Positions 25,105 to 33,492 of a stretch of DNA of 43,591 nucleotides are shown one piece after another. Positions within the stretch are counted from its first letter, which is position 1. Each line of letters begins with the position of its first letter. The position numbers were made by a program, and so were the translations under genes. Source of the stretch: Staphylococcus equorum (GTDB taxonomy: Bacteria > Bacillota > Bacilli > Staphylococcales > Staphylococcaceae); contig NZ_LNNB01000002.1 in assembly GCF_001747895.1 (NCBI RefSeq), positions 1 through 43,591 of the forward strand. Reading direction: 5' to 3'. The notes beneath the pieces are model-generated. The model saw only the letters and a list, made by a program, of their open reading frames with translations. It searched no databases and was not told the DNA's origin.

Positions 25105-25707
25105 TTGATAGTTGGTTATGCAAGAGTTTCAACCATTGATCAGAATTTAGATAGACAAATTGAAAATTTAGAAGCATTTGGTGCTGAAAGAATATTCACA
25201 GAAAAACAATCGGGCAAATCGATTGAAAATAGACTTGTTTTTCAAGAAGTATTAAGTTTTGTACGCATGGGAGATCGTTTAGTTGTAGAATCCATCGACC
25301 GATTAGGTAGAAATTATGATGAAATTATTCAAACAGTTAACTATTTAAAAGAAAAAGAAGTCCAATTAATGATTACAAGCTTGCCCATGATGAATGAAGC
25401 AATTGGTAATCCATTATTAGATAAATTCATGAAGGATTTAATCATTCAAATTTTAGCAATGATTTCAGAGCAAGAAAGAAATGAAAGCAAGCGTAGGCAA
25501 GCACAAGGAATTAAGGTAGCGAAAGAAAAAGGCGTCTATAAAGGCAGACCTGTACTTTATTCACCAAACGCCAAAGATCCTCAAAAACGTTTAGTCTATC
25601 ATCGCGTTATAGAAATGCTAGAACAAGGCGTTTCAATTAGTAAAATTGCTAAAGAAGTAGATATTACCAGACAAACTGTATACAGAATTAAAGGTAGTAG
25701 AGGATAA
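25105..25707 (+). CDS. sin: Sin-type serine recombinase (plasmid resolvase)
   Basis: A 200-aa small serine recombinase very like S. aureus Sin. The catalytic Ser9 is in GYARVST; the conserved [10 protein letters not shown] and [15 protein letters not shown] blocks follow; the C-terminal helix-turn-helix is [19 protein letters not shown]. Sin resolves plasmid multimers into monomers, helped by HU. I chose TTG 25105, which gives the MIVGYARVS start of the family and a good GAAAGGGTG; the earlier GTG 25096 sits inside that site. It marks the left edge of a small module that ends in a second recombinase. Confidence 0.88.
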   Translation: MIVGYARVSTIDQNLDRQIENLEAFGAERIFTEKQSGKSIENRLVFQEVLSFVRMGDRLVVESIDRLGRNYDEIIQTVNYLKEKEVQLMITSLPMMNEAIGNPLLDKFMKDLIIQILAMISEQERNESKRRQAQGIKVAKEKGVYKGRPVLYSPNAKDPQKRLVYHRVIEMLEQGVSISKIAKEVDITRQTVYRIKGSRG

Positions 25708-25774
25708 ATATTATGTAATCTCATTAATATATTTATCTTCTTATTCCTTTCAAAAATAAAAAGGGGGATATTTT

Positions 25775-26506
25775 ATGAATAATATTTATGATGACTCAGC
25801 ATTTTTTGAAGGATATAAGAATAAGAGGAATAGCCATTTAAGTTATAATGAGGTAGTGGAAATGCCTGAAATTAAACGCTTAATGCCTGACTTATTTGGA
25901 ACGAAAATACTTGATGTTGGGTGTGGAATGGGAAATCTTATAACCTACATGTTAACGTATAATCCAAACCATATAACAGGTATCGAACAATCAAAAAACA
26001 TGATAGATGAAAGTCGTAAGAAATTTAAATATAAACCTGTGACATTATACCATGAGGATTTTATGACACTTAATATAGATGAAACCTTTGATGTCATAGT
26101 GTCTTCACTAGTATTTCATTACATAGAAGACTTTGAAAAATGTTGTCAAAAATTATACCAATTACTAAAAAGTGAAGGAACCCTTGTATTTACTATGGAG
26201 CACCCAATCCAAACAGCTACTATGGATTCAGAAGTTAAAAAAGAAGATGAAAATGGAATTTATTTGCGAATGGAACGTTACTTTGATGAATCTATTCGTT
26301 CTGCTAACTGGATAGGAAAAGACGTTTTCAAATACCATCATACTATTGAAACTATTTTCAATAGTTTAATAAATAGTGGCTTTGAAATTGAATGTGTTAA
26401 GGACCTTGGACAATCAGAAGAAGTATTTAAATATTATGATGAAGTTCGTATTAATACGTTAAAACAGTTTCCTCCATTTATATTAGTTAAAGCAATAAAG
26501 AAATAA
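25775..26506 (+). CDS. Class I SAM-dependent methyltransferase
   Basis: A 243-aa Rossmann-fold methyltransferase. Motif I is ILDVGCGMGNL (about residues 45-55), with an acidic strand end ITGIEQS, the HEDFMTL region, and FDVIVSSLVFHYIEDF as motif IV. The N-terminus DDSAFFEGYKNKR resembles the Methyltransf_11/25 group. The substrate cannot be read from the sequence; small-molecule methylation is likely. AAAGGGGG precedes ATG 25775. It lies alone between the Sin recombinase and a terminator, as a cargo gene might. Confidence 0.8.
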   Translation: MNNIYDDSAFFEGYKNKRNSHLSYNEVVEMPEIKRLMPDLFGTKILDVGCGMGNLITYMLTYNPNHITGIEQSKNMIDESRKKFKYKPVTLYHEDFMTLNIDETFDVIVSSLVFHYIEDFEKCCQKLYQLLKSEGTLVFTMEHPIQTATMDSEVKKEDENGIYLRMERYFDESIRSANWIGKDVFKYHHTIETIFNSLINSGFEIECVKDLGQSEEVFKYYDEVRINTLKQFPPFILVKAIKK

Positions 26507-26556
26507 ATGTGCACATATTTTCTTTATTAAGACAAAATTTGATTATAAAACTATTA

Positions 26557-26589
26557 AAAGACTCCTTATTGAAATAAGAAGTCTCTTTT
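26557..26589 (+). terminator. Terminator after the methyltransferase gene
   Basis: AAAGACTCCTTATT and AATAAGAAGTCTCTTTT form an imperfect stem with a 2-nt loop and trailing T. It is preceded by TTTGATTATAAAACTATTAA, a relative of the element at 19519. Confidence 0.55.
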
Positions 26590-26758
26590 AACATGGTTTC
26601 TGATAAACATTAGTTATGCTAATCGAGCATATTTTTTAGAAAGTTATTTAATAATAATGAAGGTTAAGTAATATAAGTTGAGAAAAAGTTTAATAATGTT
26701 AAAGTATATTTGAATAATGTTCAATTATATGGTAATTTATATTCAAGGAGTGAATATA

Positions 26759-27058
26759 TTGAAAAACAATGATATTCCTAAATGGATGGTGAACTTAGAA
26801 AAAGAAGATTTTGAATTTGTTAAAAATTTTGTTGTTAATTCTGGATCACTAAAAGCACTAGCTAAATATTATGAAGTGTCATATCCAACTGTTCGAAATA
26901 GATTAAATAGTGTGATAGAAAGAATAGAATCTGCAAAAGACAATGAAGAGAGTTCATTAGTTAATTATGTAAAAAAGCTGGCTATCGAGGAAAAATTAGA
27001 TTTGAATGACGCTAAACAATTATTAGAAATATATAGTCATGAAAAGGAGATTGAGTGA
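26759..27058 (+). CDS. DUF2089 family probable regulator
   Basis: A 99-aa protein starting at TTG 26759, behind AAGGAG (26745-26750). Residues 17-50 (FVKNFVVNSGSLKALAKYYE and VSYPTVRNRLNSVIERI) form a helix-turn-helix as in DUF2089 proteins. The metal-binding Cys part seen in some members is absent. The tail (LAIEEKLDLNDAKQLLEIY) resembles the short C-terminal helices of B. subtilis-type DUF2089 proteins. It overlaps the next gene by 4 nt, so it probably regulates or works with that small membrane protein. Confidence 0.7.
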   Translation: MKNNDIPKWMVNLEKEDFEFVKNFVVNSGSLKALAKYYEVSYPTVRNRLNSVIERIESAKDNEESSLVNYVKKLAIEEKLDLNDAKQLLEIYSHEKEIE

Positions 27059-27357
27059 ATTTGAGTAATTTATTAACATTTGCACCAGCTATTTTATATG
27101 CCGTATTATTTGCTATACAGTATTTTTTATCTAAGACAGGAAATAAGATAATAGGTGGAATTGTACCTGTATTATTTATAGTAGCATTAGTATTTTTATA
27201 TACAACGGGTAAATTAGGATTAAATATTGGGGGAACTCTTATTTTTGGTGTAATAGGTTTATTATTCTTATTAGGTCAGTGGAGTAGTGCTCAAAAAGAT
27301 AATAAAAAGGAAGAACAAAAAGAATTAGATAAAATGATAAGCAAAGATTTAAAGTGA
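27055..27357 (+). CDS. Small membrane protein paired with DUF2089
   Basis: A 100-aa protein with three predicted membrane helices (about 8-24, 32-50 and 57-75) and a charged Lys/Glu tail. It starts at GTG 27055 with AAAAGGAGA 5 nt upstream, or possibly TTG 27061. It is coupled to the DUF2089 gene by a 4-nt overlap. DUF2089 genes with a small membrane partner occur in other Firmicutes; the function is unknown, perhaps an envelope-stress pair. Confidence 0.65.
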   Translation: MNLSNLLTFAPAILYAVLFAIQYFLSKTGNKIIGGIVPVLFIVALVFLYTTGKLGLNIGGTLIFGVIGLLFLLGQWSSAQKDNKKEEQKELDKMISKDLK

Positions 27358-27441
27358 ATTTTAAGATAATTCTATCGCCTTTAACAAAAAGTGGTGGAGT
27401 TATGTTTTGTATTAATCATCAACAGGATTCGTTTTTGGCAC

Positions 27442-27473
27442 AAAACCTCTTAACTTAATATTAAGAGGTTTTT
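27442..27473. terminator. Intrinsic terminator
   Basis: AAAACCTCTTAA and TTAAGAGGTTTTT form a perfect stem around a short loop, about 85 nt after the small membrane protein gene. Confidence 0.7.
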
Positions 27474-27629
27474 CTTAGATATTCGAGTCTATAAACTTGT
27501 GTTATAATCAATGTATCATAAATGTCAAAAATAATGAGTTTTTAGACGATGAGAGACGCGTTTATTTGCATCGAGAATTAGATTTCGTTAATAAGTACCC
27601 ATAAAACGATTAAAAGAGGTGATATTCAA

Positions 27630-28181
27630 ATGGCTAAAATTGGTTATGCACGCGTATCAACACAAGATCAAAGTCTTAATGGACAGATTGATACACTTGA
27701 AGAATATGGTTGTGAACGTATCTTTAGAGAGAAAGCGAGTGGTCTTAAAATCAAAAGAACAGAACTTGATAAGTGTTTAGATTATTTACGTGAAGGAGAT
27801 ATACTAGTTATATATAAACTAGATCGTCTTGGACGTACAACAAAACAATTAATTGAGTTATCACAGTAGTTAGATGAAAACAGCATTGATTTACATATTA
27901 TAGATATGAATGTATCGACTAAAGATGCGATGGGCAAGATGTTCTTTACAATGATGAGTGCATTTGCGGAACTTGAAGCTAACTTATTAAGTGAACGTAC
28001 GAAGAAAGGTTTAGAAGCAGCACGAGCAAGAGGGCGAAAAGGCGGAAGACCTTCATTACCTGATCATAAGAAAAGAGAGATTAAATTCTTATACGATGAA
28101 CAAAAACTTACGGGTGAAGAGATTGCTAAACAAACAGGAGTGAGTCGTTCTACTGTATATAGAATAATAAAAATGAAGTAG
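27630..28181 (+). pseudogene. Serine resolvase interrupted by one amber codon
   Basis: The frame codes for a 183-residue small serine recombinase (KIGYARVSTQDQ with catalytic Ser, then YKLDRLGRTTKQL, EANLLSERTKKGLEAARARG and a helix-turn-helix GEEIAKQTGVSRSTVYRI). A single TAG at 27867-27869 stops it after 79 aa. Both sides remain in the same frame with no other damage; in relatives this position is probably Trp (TGG to TAG is one base). It is of the Tn552/Tn3-type resolvase group and shorter than the Sin protein at 25105. AAAGAGGTG precedes ATG 27630. It is a recent pseudogene unless the stop is read through. Confidence 0.85.
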
Positions 28182-28204
28182 TAAAAACAAATAATCACAG
28201 GAAG

Positions 28205-28257
28205 AAAACTAATGAAAGGAGAATCTCTAATTTGAAGACTCTCCTTTCATTAGTTTT
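28205..28257. terminator. Bidirectional terminator between resolvase and bdh
   Basis: Perfect 18-bp arms AAAACTAATGAAAGGAGA (28205-28222) and the complement at 28240-28257, with T runs on both strands, lie between convergent genes. Confidence 0.8.
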
Positions 28258-28268
28258 TATAACCTATA

Positions 28269-29306
28269 TTATAATTTAACGAGAATTTTTGCTTGTGATT
28301 TATCGTTTACAAGTTGTTCAAATCCTGACTCTACAATATCATTTAACTCAATTTCATCAGTAACGACGTCTTTTACTTTTAAATTACCTTCGTTAATTAA
28401 GTCTATTGTTTGTTGAAATGTAGTAGGTGTATAAGCAATCGTCGAAGTAAGTTTTACACCTGTATTCGTTAATTGCATTGGATTCCATTCAATAGGATGG
28501 CCGAATATAGAAACTATAACAACAATACCTCTTGCTTTAGTAACATCTATTGCAGATTTAAGTGTTGGCGCTACACCAGCTACCTCAAATGCTACATCAA
28601 CGCCATTATCAGTGTATTTACTAATAATATCACTTGGGTTTGATTCACCAGAGTTTATCGTATGAGTAGCACCTACTACTTTAGCTTTATTAAGTCGCTC
28701 TTCCGATAAATCGAAAACAAATATTTTGCTAGCACCAGCTGCTTTAGCTGCTATAGTTGTTAATAAACCGATTGGTCCTGCACCAAAAATAGCAACAGTA
28801 TCACCAAATAGAACTTCGCCTTCTTTAATTGCTTGAACTGCAACAGCCGTCGGTTCTACAAGGGCACCTTCTTTATCAGAAACATTATATGGTAATTTAT
28901 AAACATTCTCTTCTGGGGCGTTTGTAAATTCTGCAAATCCGCCATCAGAACCTAAGCCTATAAATGAATAACCATCATAAAGATCAATATTTTCTTCTTT
29001 TTCACGATTTGAAACTGTAGGATTAATGACAACACGATCGCCTTTATTAAATTTTGTAACCTTAGAGCCAATATCATCTACTACGCCTGCAAATTCGTGG
29101 CCTAATGTAACAGGTGCTTTTTGGCCAAGGAACGGGTCTGGTTTGTCTGTTGAAATAAATATAGGGCCTTCTAAGTATTCATGTAAATCTGTGCCACAAA
29201 TGCCAGCCCAAGACACTTTAACTTTAACCTCATTATCTTGTAACTCTTTAGATTTTCGATCTTCAACTCGTACATCCTTTTGACCATACCAAACTGCTGC
29301 TTTCAT
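28269..29306 (-). CDS. Zinc-dependent 2,3-butanediol dehydrogenase-like enzyme
   Basis: A 345-aa medium-chain alcohol dehydrogenase. Catalytic zinc ligands are Cys37 (GICGTDLHEY) and His70-Glu71 (TLGHEFAG), with a later Glu (LVEPTAVA). The NAD site is VAIFGAGPIGLL. The lobe that normally carries four structural-zinc Cys has none (NREKEENIDLYDGYSFIGLG), as in a subgroup of butanediol/sorbitol-type dehydrogenases. EYLEGPIFI and SWAGICGTD match bacterial butanediol dehydrogenases, which interconvert acetoin and 2,3-butanediol with NADH. AGGAGG precedes ATG 29306. It is a single-gene unit. The substrate is inferred. Confidence 0.75.
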   Translation of the reverse strand: MKAAVWYGQKDVRVEDRKSKELQDNEVKVKVSWAGICGTDLHEYLEGPIFISTDKPDPFLGQKAPVTLGHEFAGVVDDIGSKVTKFNKGDRVVINPTVSNREKEENIDLYDGYSFIGLGSDGGFAEFTNAPEENVYKLPYNVSDKEGALVEPTAVAVQAIKEGEVLFGDTVAIFGAGPIGLLTTIAAKAAGASKIFVFDLSEERLNKAKVVGATHTINSGESNPSDIISKYTDNGVDVAFEVAGVAPTLKSAIDVTKARGIVVIVSIFGHPIEWNPMQLTNTGVKLTSTIAYTPTTFQQTIDLINEGNLKVKDVVTDEIELNDIVESGFEQLVNDKSQAKILVKL

Positions 29307-29633
29307 TGATAAAACCTCCTTGTTTTAGTTAATTTAATAGTATGCCTTTTAAAAGTTACTTTCAAATAAACTAACCTTAGATATGTTTTTTCTGATAATG
29401 GATAAATTATTATCCCACGAATACTTAAATATATTTGAAATATGTATGGTTTTATACTATTCTTGATTCTATTTATAGCTAGTTTATTAACTAATATATA
29501 CACGCATAAGAAAGAAGAAGCATAACATATGTTATGCTTCTTCTTTCTTATGCGTGTATATTGTTACAAACAATCACTGGTAACAGTCCTTCTACTATCC
29601 TAAACTTATTATTAAGAATAACAAGTACCATTA
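29307..29633. other. Intergenic region holding a long palindrome
   Basis: No gene is supported: the frame 29303-29503 has no ribosome binding site and no family features. The notable element is the 66-bp perfect palindrome at 29496-29561, listed separately. Confidence 0.5.
29496..29561. repeat. 66-bp perfect palindrome
   Basis: Each arm is 33 bp with no mismatch and no loop; the centre reads CATAACATATGTTATG (29521-29536) and the outer parts read ATATACACGCATAAG. It lies about 70 nt after the DJ-1 gene stop on the minus strand and could form a cruciform or RNA hairpin, but it lacks the T run of a normal terminator. Confidence 0.85.
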
Positions 29634-30146
29634 CTATTTCAATGCATTTAAAATTGCATTATTAAATTTATCGAGATCATCTGGCGTTCTACTAGTAATT
29701 AAATTTCCATCAATTACTACTGGCTGTTCTAAAATTTTTGCCCCCGCATTTTCTAAATCCTTTCTAACTGAAATAAAACTTGTAAGTTCTTTTCCTTTAA
29801 TTAAATCAGTATCTATTAGTAGCTGCGGACCATGACAGATAGCAAAAGAAGGTTTGTCTTCTTCTAAAAAGTGTTTAGTAAATAAACCGAATTTACCTTT
29901 TTCATCAGAACGTAATAAATCTGGAGAAAATCCTCCAGGTAACAGTATGCCGTCAAATTCTGAAGGAATCGCGTCTTCAATACTTTGATCAACTTTATAT
30001 TCCGTACCATGCTTACCTGTTATAATTTGTTTGTTATCCTCACTGATAATTGTTAAAGTATGCCCTTCATTTTTCAAAGCTTCCTCAGGACTAGTTAATT
30101 CAATATCCTCAAATTGATCAGTAACCAATACAGCTATATTCGCCAT
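29634..30146 (-). CDS. DJ-1/PfpI family protein (glyoxalase/deglycase type)
   Basis: A 170-aa single-domain protein of the PfpI subfamily. The nucleophile elbow is FAICHGPQLL (Cys near residue 104, followed by His) and the conserved Glu lies in ELTSPEEAL. Family members are described as class III glyoxalases, protein deglycases or stress proteases; acting on methylglyoxal or related carbonyl damage is most likely. AGGAGAG precedes ATG 30146. It lies downstream of two HxlR regulators on the same strand, consistent with carbonyl-stress control. Confidence 0.82.
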   Translation of the reverse strand: MANIAVLVTDQFEDIELTSPEEALKNEGHTLTIISEDNKQIITGKHGTEYKVDQSIEDAIPSEFDGILLPGGFSPDLLRSDEKGKFGLFTKHFLEEDKPSFAICHGPQLLIDTDLIKGKELTSFISVRKDLENAGAKILEQPVVIDGNLITSRTPDDLDKFNNAILNALK

Positions 30147-30226
30147 AATATCTCTCCTTTATCTTGTTTATATACATAATTTTACAGTTACTAGAGTATA
30201 AAATAAATAACGCACAATTTTGTGCG

Positions 30227-30628
30227 CTATTCCTGTTTTTCTGAAATATTATATTTAGGTGTTAATTTTAACTCTTCTATTCGACGCTCTCCCCAATCAT
30301 ACATTGTATCGATAATAAACATTAAGCTTTCACCTATTGAAGTCAAAGCATAAAAGGTATATTGGCGGTGGTTTATTGTTTCATTATACCTATAAATAAC
30401 TCCATCTTCCTCCAATTCTCTCAACTGCTTAGTCAATATACGATGTGTAATCTTAGGTAATAAACGCATTAACTCATTGAAATGATAAGCACCTTCATGT
30501 CCTAAATGGTATAAAATAACTATTTTCCATTTTCCACTGATAATTGAAAGTGTATATTCTTTTGAACAACTATAATCTCCATTTTCTAGCCTTTGTTTTA
30601 CATCCTCTCTTATATTCATATCTCTCAT
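30227..30628 (-). CDS. HxlR family regulator (second of a coupled pair)
   Basis: A 133-aa winged-helix protein. It has Cys in NGDYSCSKEYTLSIISGKWK, the N-terminal Cys position used for aldehyde or thiol sensing in HxlR/YodB-type proteins, followed by the signature SGKWKIVILYHL and the recognition segment THRILTKQLRELEEDGVI. Its ATG overlaps the stop of the upstream HxlR gene (ATGA), so the two are co-translated and may form a heterodimer. GAGGGA precedes the start. It probably controls the DJ-1 gene and/or the divergent aldehyde dehydrogenase. Confidence 0.82.
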   Translation of the reverse strand: MRDMNIREDVKQRLENGDYSCSKEYTLSIISGKWKIVILYHLGHEGAYHFNELMRLLPKITHRILTKQLRELEEDGVIYRYNETINHRQYTFYALTSIGESLMFIIDTMYDWGERRIEELKLTPKYNISEKQE

Positions 30629-30972
30629 TGTTTATCCCTCTTTTCTCCATGATTATATAAATAAATGCCCCAGTTATATAATTCTTCTACTAATGGTTTT
30701 AGAGATTTTCCTAATTCAGTTAGTCTATAATCTACTTTAGGTGGCATAACTGGATAAATGGTACGTGTAATAAGTCCATCTTTTTCCAATTCTTTTAGCT
30801 GATTGATTAATACACGTTGATGTGCGTTTGGAATAGCTTTTTCAATTTGGTTTAAGCGTAATGGTTCTTCTCGTAATAACTCCCATACAATCATAAGTTT
30901 CCATTTCCCACCAATAATATTTAATGCAAGTTCTTTTTCGCAATTAAAACTTTGATTTTTAAATTCTATCAA
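30625..30972 (-). CDS. HxlR family regulator (first of a coupled pair)
   Basis: A protein of about 115 aa. It has Cys in KNQSFNCEKELALNIIGGKWK at the sensor position, the signature IGGKWKLMIVWELL and the helix HQRVLINQLKELEKDGLITR. It is closer to the HxlR at 19708 (shared TRTIYPVMPPKVDYRLTELG-like wing) than to its own neighbour. I prefer TTG 30972 as start (AAAGGG about 9 nt upstream, and the family-like beginning IEFKN); GTG 30990 is possible. It is divergent from an aldehyde dehydrogenase gene. Confidence 0.8.
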   Translation of the reverse strand: MIEFKNQSFNCEKELALNIIGGKWKLMIVWELLREEPLRLNQIEKAIPNAHQRVLINQLKELEKDGLITRTIYPVMPPKVDYRLTELGKSLKPLVEELYNWGIYLYNHGEKRDKQ

Positions 30973-30994
30973 TTTATTCAACCCTTTCACAATT

Positions 30995-31018
30995 TATACT
31001 GTTAAATTAATCAGTATA
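30995..31018. promoter_or_regulatory. Probable HxlR operator
   Basis: TATACTG (30995-31001) and CAGTATA (31012-31018) form a perfect inverted repeat with a 10-nt spacer in the gap between the HxlR pair and the aldehyde dehydrogenase. CAGTAT/ATACTG elements also occur in the hxlR-hxlA gap (20074 and 20102), which suggests related binding proteins. Confidence 0.5.
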
Positions 31019-31085
31019 TCAATTTGCACTCTGTATTTACTAAATGTTACGTAAAGATTATATTATAACAAAAGGAGGTCATTAT

Positions 31086-32510
31086 ATGAATAAATTATTT
31101 ATAAATGGTCAATTTGTAGAAAGTAATTCTACAAATCAATTAGAAGTTATTAACCCAGTTACAGAGGAAATAATCAATACAGTTACTTTAGCAAATGAAA
31201 ATGATACTAAAAAAGCAATCAATGGTGCTAAAGAGGCACAATTGAAATGGGAACAGGTTAATATTGTAAAAAGAGCTAAAATTGTTCAAGATTTAGCTGA
31301 GCAATTAGAAAAAAATAAGAATGAATTGGCTGAAATTTATGTTGAAGAACAAGGTAAACCACTATATGCAGCCATAGGTGAAATAGAGAAATCTATTGAG
31401 TATATTAATTACATGTGTAGTTTAGCTAGAAAAAATAATGGAGAAGTTTTACAAAGTGAAGTAGAAAACGAGACAATTATATTAACTAAAAAACCTGTAG
31501 GTAATACTGCTGGTATCATTCCTTGGAATGCACCTATTTTTGTTTTAATGCGAAAACTTATTCCAGCTTTAGTTACTGGTTGTTCTATTGTTATAAAACC
31601 AAGTGAGGAGACACCATTTGGCGCGTTTAAAATTGCTGAATATATCCAAAAGACTCACATTCCAAATGGTTTAGTCCAAATCATAACAGGAACAGGTTCA
31701 GAAGTTGGTAACTTATTATCACAAAGTGAAGACATTGAGCTCATCTCAATTACAGGTAGTACTGGTGCCGGTAAATCAGTTATGGCAAGTGCAGCAAATA
31801 ATGTAAAAGGCGTGAACTTGGAACTTGGCGGTAAAGCGCCTGCGATTGTTACAAAGAATGCCGATATTGAAAAAGCAGCTAGTTATATTGTACAAGCAAG
31901 AATTAATAACAGCGGCCAAGTATGTACATGCCCGGAACGTATCTATGTAGCAAAAGATATCTTTGATGAATTTATAACACTCGTTAAAGACAAAATGAAT
32001 AAAGTTCAGCCTGGAGATCCCTATGATAAAGATACGACAATGGGTCCTATTATTAATCACAAACAATTAGACTCAATAAACGAAAAAGTACAAATTGCAG
32101 TAGCTGAAGGTGCCACGATAGAATTAGGTGGACACATCTTAGATAGAAAAGGATTTTTCTACGAACCAACAATTTTAACCAACCTTTCCAAAGATTCTAT
32201 AGTTATGAAAGAAGAAATTTTTGGCCCTGTACTTCCAATCGTAAGTTTTGAAAACTTTGAAGAAATATTAGATGAAGCAAACAATTCTGATTATGGCCTT
32301 TCTTCTTATATTTTTACAGAAAATCTAAAAGAAGCGATGTTAGCAAGTGAAAGACTAAAATTCGGCGAAGTTTATGTTAACTGTGAAGCCGAAGAAGCTA
32401 TTGTTGGTTATCATGCAGGATGGCGTCAATCAGGACTTGGTGGTGCAGATGGTGTGAATGGTTTTGAAGAATATTTAAATACAACCGTAACCTATATTCG
32501 TTATGAGTAG
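31086..32510 (+). CDS. Aldehyde dehydrogenase (lactaldehyde dehydrogenase-like)
   Basis: A 474-aa NAD(P)-dependent aldehyde dehydrogenase of normal length. Key residues are Asn148 (IIPWNAP), Lys171 (IVIKPSEETP), Glu246 (LELGGKA) and Cys280 (NSGQVCTCPER). The start MNKLFINGQFVESNS and the sequence GYHAGWRQSGLGG near the end fit the lactaldehyde/succinate-semialdehyde-type group. Unlike the aldA protein at 11601 it keeps the cofactor Lys. AAAGGAGG precedes ATG 31086; the upstream frame to 31044 runs through the promoter region. It is divergent from the HxlR pair and 18 nt before an AEC carrier gene. Confidence 0.85.
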   Translation: MNKLFINGQFVESNSTNQLEVINPVTEEIINTVTLANENDTKKAINGAKEAQLKWEQVNIVKRAKIVQDLAEQLEKNKNELAEIYVEEQGKPLYAAIGEIEKSIEYINYMCSLARKNNGEVLQSEVENETIILTKKPVGNTAGIIPWNAPIFVLMRKLIPALVTGCSIVIKPSEETPFGAFKIAEYIQKTHIPNGLVQIITGTGSEVGNLLSQSEDIELISITGSTGAGKSVMASAANNVKGVNLELGGKAPAIVTKNADIEKAASYIVQARINNSGQVCTCPERIYVAKDIFDEFITLVKDKMNKVQPGDPYDKDTTMGPIINHKQLDSINEKVQIAVAEGATIELGGHILDRKGFFYEPTILTNLSKDSIVMKEEIFGPVLPIVSFENFEEILDEANNSDYGLSSYIFTENLKEAMLASERLKFGEVYVNCEAEEAIVGYHAGWRQSGLGGADGVNGFEEYLNTTVTYIRYE

Positions 32511-32528
32511 GTTAGGAGATTCATTAGT

Positions 32529-33446
32529 ATGATAACTACAGTTATAGATCAATGTTTAATACTATTAATATTCCTCGTCATTGGTTTTCTATGTAGCAGA
32601 AAAAATTGGATTCATAAAAAACATATGAGCAGTTTATCGAATTTATTAACTAATATTGTATTACCAGCAGCTATATTAACTAGCTTTAACGTTAATATAG
32701 CTGCTTATAATTTGAATTTCTTTGTTATAATCATTTGTATCAGCTTATTCTTAGTAGCTTTTCCCTTTCTTCTTTCTAAATTGCTTGTTTCCTTCACGCA
32801 CATGGAACTAGCACTGAAAAAGGTATGGATTGGTTGTTGCACATACTCAAATATACTATTTATAGGGATTCCTATTATAGGTACACTATATGATGAAAAA
32901 GGCTTATTTATACTTGTCATTTACAATACAATATCTAATTTATTTTTATTTACATTAGGTATAAGATTATATAAAAATGATGTTAACTTTAAATCTATAG
33001 GCCCATCACTATTAAGCCCTGCACTTTTAGCTTCTTTTTTAGGCATCTTACTATTGATATTAGATGTTTCATTACCTAAAACATTAACTACTGCACTGGA
33101 TGAATTGGGGAGTATGACTGCTCCTTTATCTATGATTATTACAGGTGCTTTGTTTGGGTTAATCAATATTAAGAAATTTATGGTCTCCAAAAATATCTAT
33201 ATTTTTTGTTTTGTACGTCTTATCGTGATACCTGGGCTTGTATTTGTAATTTTAAATACGTTTATAACAGATAAAGTTATTTTAGGTGTGATGGTACTTT
33301 CTGCAGGGATGCCTGCCGGGGCTACCAATACATCCTTAGCAACGATATATTCTGATAAGGGGCCTGAAACTTCTCAATATGTGGTTATGTCTTCGATACT
33401 ATGCATCATAACATTACCTATTTTAATGTATGTATTGTCATTGTAA
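32529..33446 (+). CDS. AEC (auxin efflux carrier) family transporter
   Basis: A 305-aa membrane protein with about ten helices in two halves. Family landmarks are the first helix FLVIGFLCSRKNWI, the mid segment SNILFIGIPIIGTLYDEKG and the C-terminal LSAGMPAGATNTSLATIYSDKG. Bacterial AEC carriers move small carboxylates such as malate or lactate. Being 18 nt behind the aldehyde dehydrogenase, it may export the acid product (inference). TAGGAG precedes ATG 32529. Confidence 0.82.
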   Translation: MITTVIDQCLILLIFLVIGFLCSRKNWIHKKHMSSLSNLLTNIVLPAAILTSFNVNIAAYNLNFFVIIICISLFLVAFPFLLSKLLVSFTHMELALKKVWIGCCTYSNILFIGIPIIGTLYDEKGLFILVIYNTISNLFLFTLGIRLYKNDVNFKSIGPSLLSPALLASFLGILLLILDVSLPKTLTTALDELGSMTAPLSMIITGALFGLINIKKFMVSKNIYIFCFVRLIVIPGLVFVILNTFITDKVILGVMVLSAGMPAGATNTSLATIYSDKGPETSQYVVMSSILCIITLPILMYVLSL

Positions 33447-33456
33447 ATTTCTCACT

Positions 33457-33486
33457 TTGCATTCCTCTATACTATGATGTTATAAT
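33457..33486 (+). promoter_or_regulatory. Promoter of the antitoxin RNA
   Basis: TTGCAT (33457-33462), an 18-nt spacer and a perfect TATAAT (33481-33486) point towards the bidirectional terminator at 33521. Confidence 0.65.
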
Positions 33487-33492
33487 GCAATT

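Noticed and set aside
29303..29503. Minus-strand frame of 66 codons before bdh
   Set aside because: It overlaps the bdh start, has no ribosome binding site and no recognisable features.
31776..32066. Minus-strand Cys/Ile-rich frame
   Set aside because: It is the antisense of the aldehyde dehydrogenase active-site region; composition is atypical and there is no start signal.
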